A stretch of 64,000 nucleotides of DNA, taken from contig JAJCXR010000040.1 of assembly GCA_029263315.1 (NCBI GenBank), positions 62,001 to 126,000 of the forward strand, read 5' to 3'. Positions 42,634 through 52,087 of the stretch are shown one piece after another (position 1 is the first letter of the stretch; the number at the start of each line of letters is the position of its first letter). The notes under the pieces are model-generated. The model did no database searches and had not been told where the DNA came from. It was given only the letters and a program-made list of their open reading frames with translations. The DNA comes from Acidobacteriota bacterium. Its GTDB lineage: Bacteria > Acidobacteriota > Thermoanaerobaculia > Multivoradales > J023. The position numbers and the translations under genes are program-made.

Positions 42634-42696
42634 GTCTCTCCGTCTCCGATTCCGCTTCTCGAATCGACTTTTGCCAACAGCCCGAGGCCCATCCCA

Positions 42697-45600
42697 ATGT
42701 GGAAGAACCTTCTCTCCTTTGAGCTGCGATACCAATCGCGACAACCCTGGTTCGTAGCCTCGGCTTGGGTTTTTTTCGGCCTCGCCGTCGCCTTGGCATC
42801 CTCGGACGTCGGTGCTGGTATCAGCGGGACGCCGGCCACAGTCCTGCGCAACGCCCCCCTCTTGACCGTTCAGCTGATGCCCGTCCTCAGCTTGCTCAGC
42901 CTCTTCATGATCACCGCTTTCATCTCCAACGCCGCCCTGCGGGACTTCGAATACCGCAGCGACATCCTGATCTTCACCAAACCCTTGAGCAAGCTCGACT
43001 ACTTGGGCGGGCGCTTCTTGGGGGCGATGGCGGTTTCGCTGGCGCTGCTGGTGGTCGCCGTCGGCGGCCTCATGGTTGCCCATTTTGCTCCCTGGCAACC
43101 TGCGACACGGCTCGGTCCGTTTCCCCTCGCCGCCCATGCCTTTGGCTTGCTGGTCATCATCGTCCCCAACCTATTGATCATGGGCTCTATCGTCTTTTCT
43201 TTGGCCATTCGGAGCCGGCGCCTGTCCTGGACCTACCTTGGAGTCGTGTTCTTCATCGGTCTGCAGGACGCCATTGAAATCCTCGCCCAGAGTCTCGACA
43301 ACAAATCCCTAGGCGGAGTGTTGGAGCCCTCGGGAATCGTCGCCTTGGAGAGCATGTCCCGCCATTGGACGATCGCCGAGCGGAGTACCCGCTTACCGGA
43401 GCTGACGGGTGTCCTGCTGGCCAATCGGTTGCTCTGGCTGGCCTTCGCCCTAGGTCTCCTGACGCTCAGCTGCCGGCGCTTCCGGATGACCCTTCCCTCA
43501 CAGAGCTTAGCCAAGGCAAAGACTTCCCGGTGGCGGCGGATTCGTCGCTGGGCGGGGGCGAGGCAATCCCGCCCGCAGCAACCGGCAAGGGTACCGAGAA
43601 CCCTGCCCTCGGGCCTACGTCGCAGCTTCACGACGGGAATTCACCTCCGACAGATGCTGCGCCAAACCCGCATCGAGATCTCGGAGGTCGTGCCCAGCAC
43701 CCCGTTTCTCACCCTGCTCGCCTTCGGTTTGATGATCATCACCGCCATCGCCTTCATCGCCGGTAGCCATGAGGGAATGGCGGCGTATCCGCTCACCGAA
43801 TTCATGCTGCGGGCCATCCAACTGGGTATGCGTTGGATCTTGGTACTGATCCTCATCTTCTACGCCGGGGAGATGATCTTCAACCCCCGCATCACAAAAA
43901 TATTCAGTATTTACGACACCCTGCCCGTCCCCCACTGGGTTTTTCTCGGGGCCAAGCTGCTGGCCTTGATGGCGGTGACAGGTATCTTTTTCTGTGCCGC
44001 CATCACCGCCAGCCTCGCCGTCCAGCTCAGCAAAGGCTACTTGCTCCTGGAACCAGCCCTGTACGCTCGGGGTGCCGCCGTCATCGCTTTGCCGCTGCTG
44101 CTCATCATTCCCTTGGCCCTCTTCCTGCAAGTGCTGTCGCATCAAAAGTTTCTTGGGCTCTTGCTGACCGCCGGCGTGCTCATCTCGCGTTTCGCCTTGC
44201 CCCGTCTCGGCTTTGAGGACAACCTCTACCTTTACGGCAACGCTCCGATCATCACCTACAGCGGAATCAACGGCTACGGGCATCATCTGGAGCCCTACCT
44301 GTGGTTCAACATCTATTGGAGTTTTGCGGCGCTGATCCTCCTCGCTGCGACCTATCTGCTGTGGCCCCGCGGCACCCGGATGCCGTGGCGGCAGCGCCTC
44401 GGCGTGGCCCGTGATCGGCTGAGCAAACCGGTGGTTGTGACCCTCGCCGTCGGCCTCCTGGGCATGACGAGCACCGGCCTGTGGATTTTCAAGAATACCC
44501 ACCTCGACCACGGCTATTTCGACAAGGCCAACAGGCAACAGCGTAGCGCCGCCTATGAGCTCTCCTATGGGCGGTACCGAGACCTACCTTTGCCCCGCGT
44601 CGAGTCGGTATTTGCCGAGATCGATCTCTATCCAAAGCAGCGACAGGTGAAGATCGGTGGACGCTATCGCCTGGTCAATGGGGAAACCCAACCGCTCCGT
44701 AGGCTGCCGTTCACCCTCACATCCCGCTGGGTGGAGGGTGTGCTGCCGGTCCAAGGTGGAATCTCCTTGGCAAGCTTCGACCTGCCCCCCCATCGGGTCC
44801 TAGTGGATGACGCGGAGCTGGGTTTCTTCGTCGTCGAGTTGATCGAGCCCTTGGCTCCGGGAGCTACCCTCGAGCTTGCTTTCGAGGTCCGGGTGGACCA
44901 TCGACCCTTCGCCAACGGGCCGCAAAATAACCTCGTAGTGGCCAACGGCACCTTCTTCACCGGTCGAGAGGTCTTGCCCACTCTCGGTTATGCCCGCGGC
45001 AATGAGCTGCAAGGGGCGAGGGCTCGTCAGAAGCTGGGTTTGCCACCGCTTCAAACCACCGCCTCGAGGCAGAACGTCGCAGCGCGTCGACGCAACTACC
45101 TGCAAGCGGATTGGATCGAGCTGGAAACCATCTTCTCCACCACCGGCGAGCAGCAGGCGATCGCCCCCGGAGACCTCCTCCGGCACTGGAAAGTCGGTGA
45201 TCGACAATACTTTCACTACAAGACATCCGCTTCCGTCACCAACCTGCTGCCGTTCCTCTCGGGCACCTACGAGGTGGCGCGGGATCGCTGGAACGATGTC
45301 GATATCGAGATCTATTTCGATGCCGAGTCCGGCGTCAACATCGATCGCTTTTTCGAGGTGACCAAGGCCAGCCTCGACTATATGTCGACCCATTTCGGTC
45401 CCTACTCTCATCCCCGATTGCGCATCGTCGAGATTCCGAGCTACCACGGCAAGACCGCCTTCTCTCTGGCACAAACCATCGCCGTCTCGGAGGCGTGGGT
45501 TTTCCACGCCAATCTGGAAGGTGCCGAGATCGACTGGCTCACCGCCGTCTTAGCCCATGAGATTTCGCACCAATGGTGGAATCACCAAGTGGTCCCCGCC

Positions 45601-46059
45601 GACGTGCAAGGGGCCACGTTCATCGGCGAATCCCTGGCCCAGTATTCGGCCATGATGATCCTCCGGCAGTTGCATGGACCGGAGATGCTCCAGGAATTCC
45701 TGAGCTTTCACCGTGACCGATACTTAGAGGGCCGCGGTAAGGCACAGCGCGCTGAGCTGCCCCTGGCGTTGGTGGACAATCAAGACTACATCCACTACAG
45801 CAGGGGCAGCCTGGCCTTCTATGCCTTGGTGGATCAAGTGGGTGAAGAGACGGTCAACCGGGGCTTGAGAGCTTTCCTGGCGGAAACGGCCTTCTCCGGC
45901 CCGCCCTATGCTACCAGCCAGGATCTCTTGGCTCACTTGCGCCAAGTGATGCCGACCGACAAGCTGCCGTTGATCGAGGACCTCTTCGAAACCAACACCC
46001 TCTTCGACGACCGATCGTCGGCTCCGCGGCCGGACACAAAAAACGCCGATCACCCATGA
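42697..46059 (+). CDS. ABC-2 permease fused to an M1-family aminopeptidase
   Basis: 1120 residues. The first about 600 hold two sets of membrane helices of ABC-2 permease type (FVASAWVFFGLAVALASS, then many more to about 600). The C-terminal half is a gluzincin domain: HEISH at residues 954-958 (VLAHEISHQWWNHQ) and the third ligand Glu978 in FIGESLAQYS, as in M1 aminopeptidases. Such fusions are common in Bacteroidetes and related groups and usually sit beside an ABC ATPase gene. No ATPase lies next to this one: upstream is the oppositely oriented csaA. The peptidase domain is predicted to lie outside the cytoplasm. The last bases overlap the terminator of the convergent gene. Confidence 0.9.
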   Translation: MWKNLLSFELRYQSRQPWFVASAWVFFGLAVALASSDVGAGISGTPATVLRNAPLLTVQLMPVLSLLSLFMITAFISNAALRDFEYRSDILIFTKPLSKLDYLGGRFLGAMAVSLALLVVAVGGLMVAHFAPWQPATRLGPFPLAAHAFGLLVIIVPNLLIMGSIVFSLAIRSRRLSWTYLGVVFFIGLQDAIEILAQSLDNKSLGGVLEPSGIVALESMSRHWTIAERSTRLPELTGVLLANRLLWLAFALGLLTLSCRRFRMTLPSQSLAKAKTSRWRRIRRWAGARQSRPQQPARVPRTLPSGLRRSFTTGIHLRQMLRQTRIEISEVVPSTPFLTLLAFGLMIITAIAFIAGSHEGMAAYPLTEFMLRAIQLGMRWILVLILIFYAGEMIFNPRITKIFSIYDTLPVPHWVFLGAKLLALMAVTGIFFCAAITASLAVQLSKGYLLLEPALYARGAAVIALPLLLIIPLALFLQVLSHQKFLGLLLTAGVLISRFALPRLGFEDNLYLYGNAPIITYSGINGYGHHLEPYLWFNIYWSFAALILLAATYLLWPRGTRMPWRQRLGVARDRLSKPVVVTLAVGLLGMTSTGLWIFKNTHLDHGYFDKANRQQRSAAYELSYGRYRDLPLPRVESVFAEIDLYPKQRQVKIGGRYRLVNGETQPLRRLPFTLTSRWVEGVLPVQGGISLASFDLPPHRVLVDDAELGFFVVELIEPLAPGATLELAFEVRVDHRPFANGPQNNLVVANGTFFTGREVLPTLGYARGNELQGARARQKLGLPPLQTTASRQNVAARRRNYLQADWIELETIFSTTGEQQAIAPGDLLRHWKVGDRQYFHYKTSASVTNLLPFLSGTYEVARDRWNDVDIEIYFDAESGVNIDRFFEVTKASLDYMSTHFGPYSHPRLRIVEIPSYHGKTAFSLAQTIAVSEAWVFHANLEGAEIDWLTAVLAHEISHQWWNHQVVPADVQGATFIGESLAQYSAMMILRQLHGPEMLQEFLSFHRDRYLEGRGKAQRAELPLALVDNQDYIHYSRGSLAFYALVDQVGEETVNRGLRAFLAETAFSGPPYATSQDLLAHLRQVMPTDKLPLIEDLFETNTLFDDRSSAPRPDTKNADHP

Positions 46060-46074
46060 AATGAGCAACCGGCG
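46038..46074 (-). terminator. Rho-independent terminator for the 46127-47503 gene
   Basis: On the minus strand a 14-pair stem (CGCCGGTTGCTCAT with ATGGGTGATCGGCG, including four G-T pairs) with a TTC loop is followed by six T. It lies 52 bases after the stop of the minus-strand gene, and its T-run and most of its stem lie inside the end of the convergent ABC-2/M1 gene. Confidence 0.85.
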
Positions 46075-46126
46075 CTGTTCTATCCGCTACCCGCCGTCAA
46101 CGACGGCCGAGGGGCGGGGGATCCAA

Positions 46127-47503
46127 TCAGGGAGTTGTATCGTCCCACTCGCCGGTATTGCCGGCCTCGAAGCTGTCGTTGAACAGCAGGGTTGAGGCAA
46201 CATCGGTAAACGGAACATCGATCGAGCTCGGCGAGCCGTCCTTGAACAGACCGAGGCTGTAAGTCGCACCACTCGGTTCGAGATCGGCGTCGAACCAGAA
46301 GGTGAACATGGTGCCCCAGCGCAAAGCGTTGGCGTCGGGGTCGACGGCAAAGGTATCCGTCGACCAGGTGACCGTACCGTTGGCACCGTCGACCGCCGGG
46401 GTCCAGTCGGTGGTGGCGAAGGGCTCACCGGAATGGTGCTCGACATCGTGGAAACCGACATTGGTGATCGTAGCGGCGGCGGGGAAATCGACCGTGAAGC
46501 TACGGGCTGCGCGGTCGGAATTCATGTTGTGGACGGCGTAGACGTGGCGGAACATGCCACCGCCCAGGGCGGTCACCCGGCGGGCCGCATGGAAACGCTC
46601 CGGGATGGACGTCACCTCGAGGTCGGCATTGACGATCTCGACCCCGGCATCGGCCGCCTGCCAAGCGTAAATGGCCGCCCGCTCGCGCACCGTGGGGCCG
46701 GACTCGGTGATATTGAAGTTGCTCGTATTGACCGTCACCTCGCGGTAGGAGGCGTTGTTGAGGCCGTTCTTACCCGTGGCATCGTTGTCGGCGATGTAGT
46801 GCCCTTCAACCCAGAAGCGATCGCCGGCGCCGGTCAGATCTGACTCATCGACCTGGATGCGTTGGCCGGAGTTGCCTCCGCTGCCACCGCCGGTGGGGGG
46901 AAAGGGGAAAAGACCCGTCGTCGGGTTGACTTCGGAGCGGCGACCCAGGGGCCGGTTGCCGTTGAGGCCGGAGCTGTAGAAGTCGGTGCAGCCGACACCC
47001 AATTGGTCACTGCCGAAGGGGGGCGAAACACAGGTGGTCGGAGTACCCGAGCCATTGTTGCCAAGGCAATCGGAATCGAAACTGTTGGTGGAGAGGAAAC
47101 CGTGCTTCAGCCAGCTCATGCCGATCTGCTCGAAGCGCCCGTCCCGCAGGCGATACATGTTTTGGCCGATCACCGGATGCTTTTCGGTACCACCGATATC
47201 GCTGACACAGTTGTTGTCATCGCACCAGTTGACCGGCACGCTGCCGATATTGCAGGAGTCGGTGCCCAAGGAGTAACCGCGCACCGAGCCGTCGGCACCG
47301 TGATTCTGGATGCCGCTGATATGGATGATGGTGACGTCGGGGCCGGTGGTGATGCCCATGGATCCCAGGTTGGCGGCGGCATCGACGCTGCGTTCTGCCG
47401 TTTCGGCGGAAACCGAGCGGTGTACCAGGAAGGTCGATGCGGTGACGAACGCCAGGGCGACGAGGGCCGCTGGAATCCAAGGTCGTAGGGTCTTCATGCT
47501 CAT
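46127..47503 (-). CDS. Exported protein of unknown function with repeated-type C-terminal tail
   Basis: 458 residues with a signal peptide (about 1-32, ending VSA). The mature part is rich in Gly, Asn, Asp and Thr with several cysteines (DSCNIGSVPVNWCDDNNC), as in secreted beta-rich proteins. No enzyme motif is seen. The end, FNDSFEAGNTGEWDDTTP, resembles the short F-E-S/A-G-(D/N)-T-x-x-W tail common on secreted proteins of Acidobacteria-like genomes, which is probably a sorting or processing signal. A GAAGGAAC ribosome site precedes the ATG, and a good terminator follows. Likely a surface or extracellular protein. Confidence 0.82.
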   Translation of the reverse strand: MSMKTLRPWIPAALVALAFVTASTFLVHRSVSAETAERSVDAAANLGSMGITTGPDVTIIHISGIQNHGADGSVRGYSLGTDSCNIGSVPVNWCDDNNCVSDIGGTEKHPVIGQNMYRLRDGRFEQIGMSWLKHGFLSTNSFDSDCLGNNGSGTPTTCVSPPFGSDQLGVGCTDFYSSGLNGNRPLGRRSEVNPTTGLFPFPPTGGGSGGNSGQRIQVDESDLTGAGDRFWVEGHYIADNDATGKNGLNNASYREVTVNTSNFNITESGPTVRERAAIYAWQAADAGVEIVNADLEVTSIPERFHAARRVTALGGGMFRHVYAVHNMNSDRAARSFTVDFPAAATITNVGFHDVEHHSGEPFATTDWTPAVDGANGTVTWSTDTFAVDPDANALRWGTMFTFWFDADLEPSGATYSLGLFKDGSPSSIDVPFTDVASTLLFNDSFEAGNTGEWDDTTP

Positions 47504-47610
47504 AGGATGTTCCTTCTCTAGATGAGTGTCGATGGGCCCGGTCCATGTGGGGGTAGATCTACGTGTAGTCAGGGAAGCCGAAGGGTATCACCAAACGGTC
47601 GTTCGAATCA

Positions 47611-49518
47611 CTACCTCGCGGCGGGGGATTTCTCTGTACCAGCACGCTCGAAGGCCGCGGCGGCCTGTTCCTCCTGGCCGAGGGCCAACAGGACATCGCC
47701 ATAGGCATTCCAGGTGCTCCGGTCGGATCGCTGCTCGAGAATCTGGCGGTATTGGGCGGCGCTGTCTTCGAGATGCCCTTCAGCTGCCAACAGCGCCGCC
47801 AGATTCTCCCGCGCCGCCAGATTGCCAGGTCCCAATGCCAGGGCCCGTTCGAAGAGCTGGATGGCGCGACCACTATCCCCCGCCGCAGCCCGGGCGACCC
47901 CGGCGTTGTAGGCCAAGGCCGCGGAGCTCGGCGCCGCGAGCAGGCCCTGCTCGAATGCCGACGCCGCGGCCGCCACGTTGCCGTCCTCGGCCAACGTCCA
48001 ACCCAGGCCCAAATGGGCCTCCGGACGTCCAGGCTCCGCCGCGATGGCCTGCCGAAACCTGTCTGCCGCCTCACCCCGCCGTTGTTCCATGAGCATTTGC
48101 CGGGCCAACAAGAATTGCATCTCGAAGTCCCACTCTTGCCGTTCGATGGCCTGCTCCGCCACTGCCACCATGTCCTCCGAACGGCCCAGCAAAGCGAGCA
48201 GCCACGCATGCTGGGAAGCGGCTCCCACCGTCTCCATCAGTCCGAGATCGGCGACCCGCTGCAGGTGCCTGGCACCGTTTTCGAAACGTTGGTGCTGGGC
48301 GCTGCTCAATACCGGCGGCGGAGCGCTGGCATCCAATAACTGGCCGCCAAAGTCTCGGGACGCCAGGTACGCGGAATTGCCCATCAAGGCGTGGTAGCGC
48401 ACCACCGCCGAGTGGCCCCACAACCCGGCCAAGACGAGCAGCGCGACGATCATTCCGCGACTGGCCGGCAACAGCCGTCCCTGACGCTTGAGGCGCAGCC
48501 CTTTGAGCTTGAGATGGGGCCGGGTCACCAGTTGGTAAGCCAAGAGGGCAAAGTACGCCAAGATGCCGGAAGCCCCCAAGGCCATCAACAGGGGAACGAC
48601 GCCGTAGAGGCCACGCAAGGTCAAGAAGGCCAGCACGAAGGCCAGGCCGAGGACGATCTCGTCCTGCCACGTCAGATCCGGCCGCCGCCAGCGGGCCGCT
48701 TGCCGCGACGCCTTGCCCGGCAGCGGACCGGCGCCGTAGTACAGCGCGTCGTTGGGGCACACGCTGACGCAGTCCAGGCATTTCATGCAGCCATCGTCCA
48801 CCACCATGCCAAAGTCCCGCACCTCTTCGTGCACCCGCACGTTGGAGGTGCAAACGGCGGTGCAGTGTCCGCATCCCTGGCAGGCGTCGGTCACCCGAAT
48901 ACGCATCGGCGAAAGGCGCTCGGCGGCAGCAAAAAAGGCGCCATAGGGGCAGGCGTAGGTGCAGAATCCCTTGGCCCCGAGGAAGTAAATGATCGCCCCG
49001 CCACAGATCAAAAACGTCAGGCCACCGATCACCCAACCGGGGAAGGTGGCCCAAAAGTCGGAAGTCGTGAGCTCCAAATGCAACGGCGGTAAACCCCGTT
49101 CGAGCCACAGGCGGTAGACCATGGGCCAGATGAAGACATAGAAGGCGATGACCCAGGGCACATAGCGCAGCAGCCGAGAGCGCAAGGGTTTGGGACGTCG
49201 TCCAAACTTGCCCAACAGCCAGGCGCTGGCATCTTGCAAGGCGAGGAGGTGGCAGGCCCAACCACAGAAGAAGCGGCCGAAAACGGCGGTCAGCAGGATG
49301 GCGGCGGCAAAAAAGAGCAAACCCGTATTGACGATGCCCCGCTGCGCCAGGGCCGCCGCTTCCGACGGCTCCACCGGCGCCACCGAATGTCCGGTATACA
49401 ACCAGTGGGCGATATGGGCCGCGATCAACAGATGGACCACCAACAACGACATCCACCGCCAACGGGAGCTGCGGGAGGGGCGGATCTTGGGCGCCGGTTG
49501 AATGACCCGAAGTGGCAT
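47611..49518 (-). CDS. Polytopic 4Fe-4S ferredoxin (NapH/FixG type) with C-terminal TPR domain
   Basis: 635 residues. The N-terminal 370 residues resemble NapH/FixG-type membrane ferredoxins: several membrane helices, FCGWACHLLAL and CTYACPYGA cysteine motifs, and two CX2CX2CX3C clusters (CQGCGHCTAVC, CMKCLDCVSVC) for [4Fe-4S] centres. After a final membrane helix near 380, the C-terminal 230 residues are TPR repeats (PEAHLGLGWTLAEDGNVAAAASAFEQGL, cut to GWTLAEDGN, and GVARAAAGDSGRAIQLFERAL), predicted to lie outside the membrane. It probably takes part in quinol or cytochrome electron transfer. The TPR fusion is unusual for NapH. No partner reductase gene is adjacent. Confidence 0.87.
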   Translation of the reverse strand: MPLRVIQPAPKIRPSRSSRWRWMSLLVVHLLIAAHIAHWLYTGHSVAPVEPSEAAALAQRGIVNTGLLFFAAAILLTAVFGRFFCGWACHLLALQDASAWLLGKFGRRPKPLRSRLLRYVPWVIAFYVFIWPMVYRLWLERGLPPLHLELTTSDFWATFPGWVIGGLTFLICGGAIIYFLGAKGFCTYACPYGAFFAAAERLSPMRIRVTDACQGCGHCTAVCTSNVRVHEEVRDFGMVVDDGCMKCLDCVSVCPNDALYYGAGPLPGKASRQAARWRRPDLTWQDEIVLGLAFVLAFLTLRGLYGVVPLLMALGASGILAYFALLAYQLVTRPHLKLKGLRLKRQGRLLPASRGMIVALLVLAGLWGHSAVVRYHALMGNSAYLASRDFGGQLLDASAPPPVLSSAQHQRFENGARHLQRVADLGLMETVGAASQHAWLLALLGRSEDMVAVAEQAIERQEWDFEMQFLLARQMLMEQRRGEAADRFRQAIAAEPGRPEAHLGLGWTLAEDGNVAAAASAFEQGLLAAPSSAALAYNAGVARAAAGDSGRAIQLFERALALGPGNLAARENLAALLAAEGHLEDSAAQYRQILEQRSDRSTWNAYGDVLLALGQEEQAAAAFERAGTEKSPAAR

Positions 49519-49674
49519 CTCGGGATTGTACTACCTGGCGCTGCCTTCGACGACGCCGGGGGTGAAATCCCCGACCGCCACCACGGCGGTCTCCTGAGCC
49601 GACGACAACGGGGCCCTTGCCCCCAGCAGCGCCGTCGCCTACCATCAAATCCCCGAACGCCCCAGCAAACCACC

Positions 49675-51168
49675 ATGCTCAAGCCAAACCAACGCTGCCT
49701 CCTCGCCGTCCTTGTTTTTGCAGGGCTGGCCGGTCTATTGGCGGCCAAGGTGAGCGGCCAGACGGTGGACGATGTCTTCATCACCTACCGCTACGCCCAA
49801 AATCTGGTGGCGGGTCATGGTTTTGTATTCAATCCGGGGGAGTGGGTGTTGGCCACCACCGCCCCGGGCTGGGGTCTGCTGTTGGCCCTGGGGCATCTAC
49901 TCAGCGGCTTGCCTTTGCCCGTCCTCGGCACCTGGGCTTTCGCCGCCTGCCTGGTGGCCACTGCGGGGTTGTGTTGCCTCGAAGGTCAGCGCTTGGGCCG
50001 GGAGCCGGAAGCCTGGCTAGCTGGTACCTTGCTGGTGAGCTGTAGCTTCCTCTGGCCCCACAACGGTTTCGAGTATCCCGCCTCCTTGCTCTTCCTGCTG
50101 CTGGCGGCACGGCTGGTGGAGCGTCACGCCGTGGCGGCGGGCCTATTGGCGGCGGCGGCGGTGTGGTGCCGCCCCGACATGGGGTTGATCGTAGCCTGTC
50201 TGGTGATGATGCTCTTCTGGCGACGGCGAGGGTCGCCGCTAGGTCGTCGCCAGACACTGATCTTTGCCTTCAGCGCCGGCCTCGTCATCGCCTCGGGGCT
50301 GGCCATCGCAGCCTTCTATTACGGGCATCCGCTGCCGGTGACCTTGGCGGCCAAGCGGGCCCAGAGCCAGTGGTTGCTGCCGCAAGCCAGCGGCTGGCGT
50401 TTCTGGACCCGTGGTTACGGCTGGCTGCAGGGAACCTACGCCGGCCCATGGACACCGGTCTTAGGGCTTGTCGGGTTGGTGGGATTGCTCAGAATGTTGT
50501 GGTTGGACAGCCAAATCCTGCGATTGCTGGCGATCTCCAGCCTGGTGATTTCGGTGAGCTACCCTCTGCTGGGCATTCCTTTCTATACCTGGTACGCCAT
50601 GCCGTTGCTCATCGGCTTGCTCTATGGCTATGCCCTGGCGGCTGGCGAAGCCTTGCGCTTCCTATGGCGTCGCGACGCCTCGCCTGAACCTTCGACGCCC
50701 GGTCCTCGGAATGACTTATCCCGGCTCTTGGTGATCGGTCTCGCTGCCCTTTTGCTGGCCTTTCCCGGCTACGCCACTTGGCGCACCTGGCGGAGCTTCC
50801 AACTCTTCGACGGTTTTCCCCGTCACCAGCTATACCGCGACGCCGGTCATTGGCTGGCCGCCCACGCTGCGCCGGAAGATGCCTTCGCCTTCGTCGAGGT
50901 GGGGACCATCGCCTTCTACAGCCGACTGCCGGCCCGCGACCTGACCGGCCTGGTGACCCCCGAGGTGCGGCCGTGGTCCAACAGCGGCGATCTGGTGGCG
51001 GCCTTCCATGCTCGACCTGCCCGATGGCTGTTGATCAGCGACCGACTCGAAGGTTTGATGGGGCCGGTCTTCGACAGCTGCCGCCCCCTCGGCCTCGAGG
51101 AAGTCGAAAGCCTGAGCAATCGCGACGGCAGCCTACGCATCGCGCACTTGCAGAAGGTTGTACCGTGA
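49675..51168 (+). CDS. GT-C-type glycosyltransferase-like membrane protein
   Basis: 497 residues with about ten membrane helices. The ATG at 49675 was chosen because the open frame upstream overlaps the divergent ferredoxin gene. The N-terminal loop after the first helix has VDDVFITYRYAQNLVAGHG, the acidic D-D motif and position expected of GT-C enzymes that use polyprenyl-phosphate sugars. The C-terminal 110 residues form a periplasmic domain (AAPEDAFAFVEVGTIAFYS). The product and acceptor are unknown; role in cell-envelope glycan or protein glycosylation is likely. Confidence 0.82.
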   Translation: MLKPNQRCLLAVLVFAGLAGLLAAKVSGQTVDDVFITYRYAQNLVAGHGFVFNPGEWVLATTAPGWGLLLALGHLLSGLPLPVLGTWAFAACLVATAGLCCLEGQRLGREPEAWLAGTLLVSCSFLWPHNGFEYPASLLFLLLAARLVERHAVAAGLLAAAAVWCRPDMGLIVACLVMMLFWRRRGSPLGRRQTLIFAFSAGLVIASGLAIAAFYYGHPLPVTLAAKRAQSQWLLPQASGWRFWTRGYGWLQGTYAGPWTPVLGLVGLVGLLRMLWLDSQILRLLAISSLVISVSYPLLGIPFYTWYAMPLLIGLLYGYALAAGEALRFLWRRDASPEPSTPGPRNDLSRLLVIGLAALLLAFPGYATWRTWRSFQLFDGFPRHQLYRDAGHWLAAHAAPEDAFAFVEVGTIAFYSRLPARDLTGLVTPEVRPWSNSGDLVAAFHARPARWLLISDRLEGLMGPVFDSCRPLGLEEVESLSNRDGSLRIAHLQKVVP

Positions 51169-51532
51169 CAGGGTTCGCCCCAGACTCCCTTTGGAAAATT
51201 CTACCCTGAATGAGCATTTCTCCCTGTCAAAGTTACAAAAGTGGTCCCCGGCGATCTGTTCTGATTCGGCCGAAAGCTTTAGAACAATAGCTTTACCAGA
51301 AGATCAATCAATTCAGGTCGCCTGGTATGTACTTTGCTAGTTAGAATGGTGCAATTACCTCTCAGAGGGGCTGATCGAGGCGCTCGCTCTACCTAGCCTG
51401 CGCCATAGCCTCTCTCTGGAGGTTGAAGTATGAAGCCGGAGCCTGGTAGCGACCGCGGTCGTCACAGGCTTTTACACCGGGGAATCGGGCTCGACGAGCC
51501 ACTTCCCAAGTCCGCTATGGAGGAAAAACATC
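51169..51532. other. Long AT-rich leader region of the BON-LysM gene
   Basis: No gene is supported in this 364-base gap, which is clearly less GC-rich than its surroundings. The only clear signal is the -24/-12 promoter described separately. Upstream of that (51200-51320) there is room for activator sites, and GAAAGCTTTAGAACAATAGC near 51280 is a partly symmetrical A/T-rich stretch. A strong ribosome site (GGAGG) lies at 51519-51523. Confidence 0.6.
51323..51338 (+). promoter_or_regulatory. Sigma-54 (-24/-12) promoter of the BON-LysM gene
   Basis: TGGTATG, four bases, then TTGCT fits the consensus TGGYAYR-N4-TTGCW fully, with exactly 12 bases between the GG and GC pairs. The start site would be near 51349, giving a leader of about 180 bases. 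It predicts control by a sigma-54 activator, and one is encoded at 57818-59215. Confidence 0.7.
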
Positions 51533-52051
51533 ATGGGATTGCTAAGTTTTGTAAAGTCTGCTGGCGCTAAGATTTTTGGTCGCGACGACGAAAAAGAGAT
51601 CGAAAAGCAAGCCAAGGCCCAGGCCCCTGACGACCAACAAATGGCCGCCATGCGCGAGAAGCTGCGCCGCGCCAAGATGGAAGGCCGCCTCAAGCAACAG
51701 ATCAACCAACTCGGCTTCGAGGTGGAAGATCTGAAAATCAAGGTGGACGGCGAAACCGTACACATCTCCGGTAAGGTCGCCGACCAAGCAACCCGGGAGA
51801 AGGTCCTCCTGGTGGTGGGCAATACCGCTGGCATTTCGGCCGTCGACGATGCCATCGAGGTGGAAGCTTCGGAGCCGGAAGCCCAGTTCCACACCGTCGA
51901 GCGCGGCGATACCCTTTCGGCCATCGCCAAGAAGTACTACGGCAAGGCCGGCAAGTATCCGGTCATCTTCGAGGCCAACAAGCCGATGCTGGAAGATCCC
52001 GACCGCATCTATCCCGGTCAGGTCTTGCGCATCCCTGCCCTCGACGACTGA
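51533..52051 (+). CDS. BON and LysM domain protein (YgaU/Kbp-like)
   Basis: 172 residues: a basic, amphipathic N-terminus, a BON domain at about 45-112 (LKIKVDGETVHISGKVADQ) and a LysM domain at about 117-169 (HTVERGDTLSAIAKKYYGKAGKYPVIFEANK, here quoted in part: VERGDTLSAIAKKYYG). This is the layout of E. coli YgaU/Kbp, a cytoplasmic potassium-binding protein induced by salt stress, and the length is similar (Kbp 149 residues). No signal peptide. It has a sigma-54 promoter and its own terminator, so it is a single-gene stress-type unit. The presence of a K+-channel gene elsewhere in the window fits but is not linked. Confidence 0.9.
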   Translation: MGLLSFVKSAGAKIFGRDDEKEIEKQAKAQAPDDQQMAAMREKLRRAKMEGRLKQQINQLGFEVEDLKIKVDGETVHISGKVADQATREKVLLVVGNTAGISAVDDAIEVEASEPEAQFHTVERGDTLSAIAKKYYGKAGKYPVIFEANKPMLEDPDRIYPGQVLRIPALDD

Positions 52052-52087
52052 GCCAGCACACCCTTCGGGGTGGATTTGAGCTTTCCG

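Noticed and set aside
51430..51532. Short frame starting at ATG 51430 before the BON-LysM gene
   Set aside because: No ribosome site fits and it runs on into the gene in another frame; more likely part of the leader.
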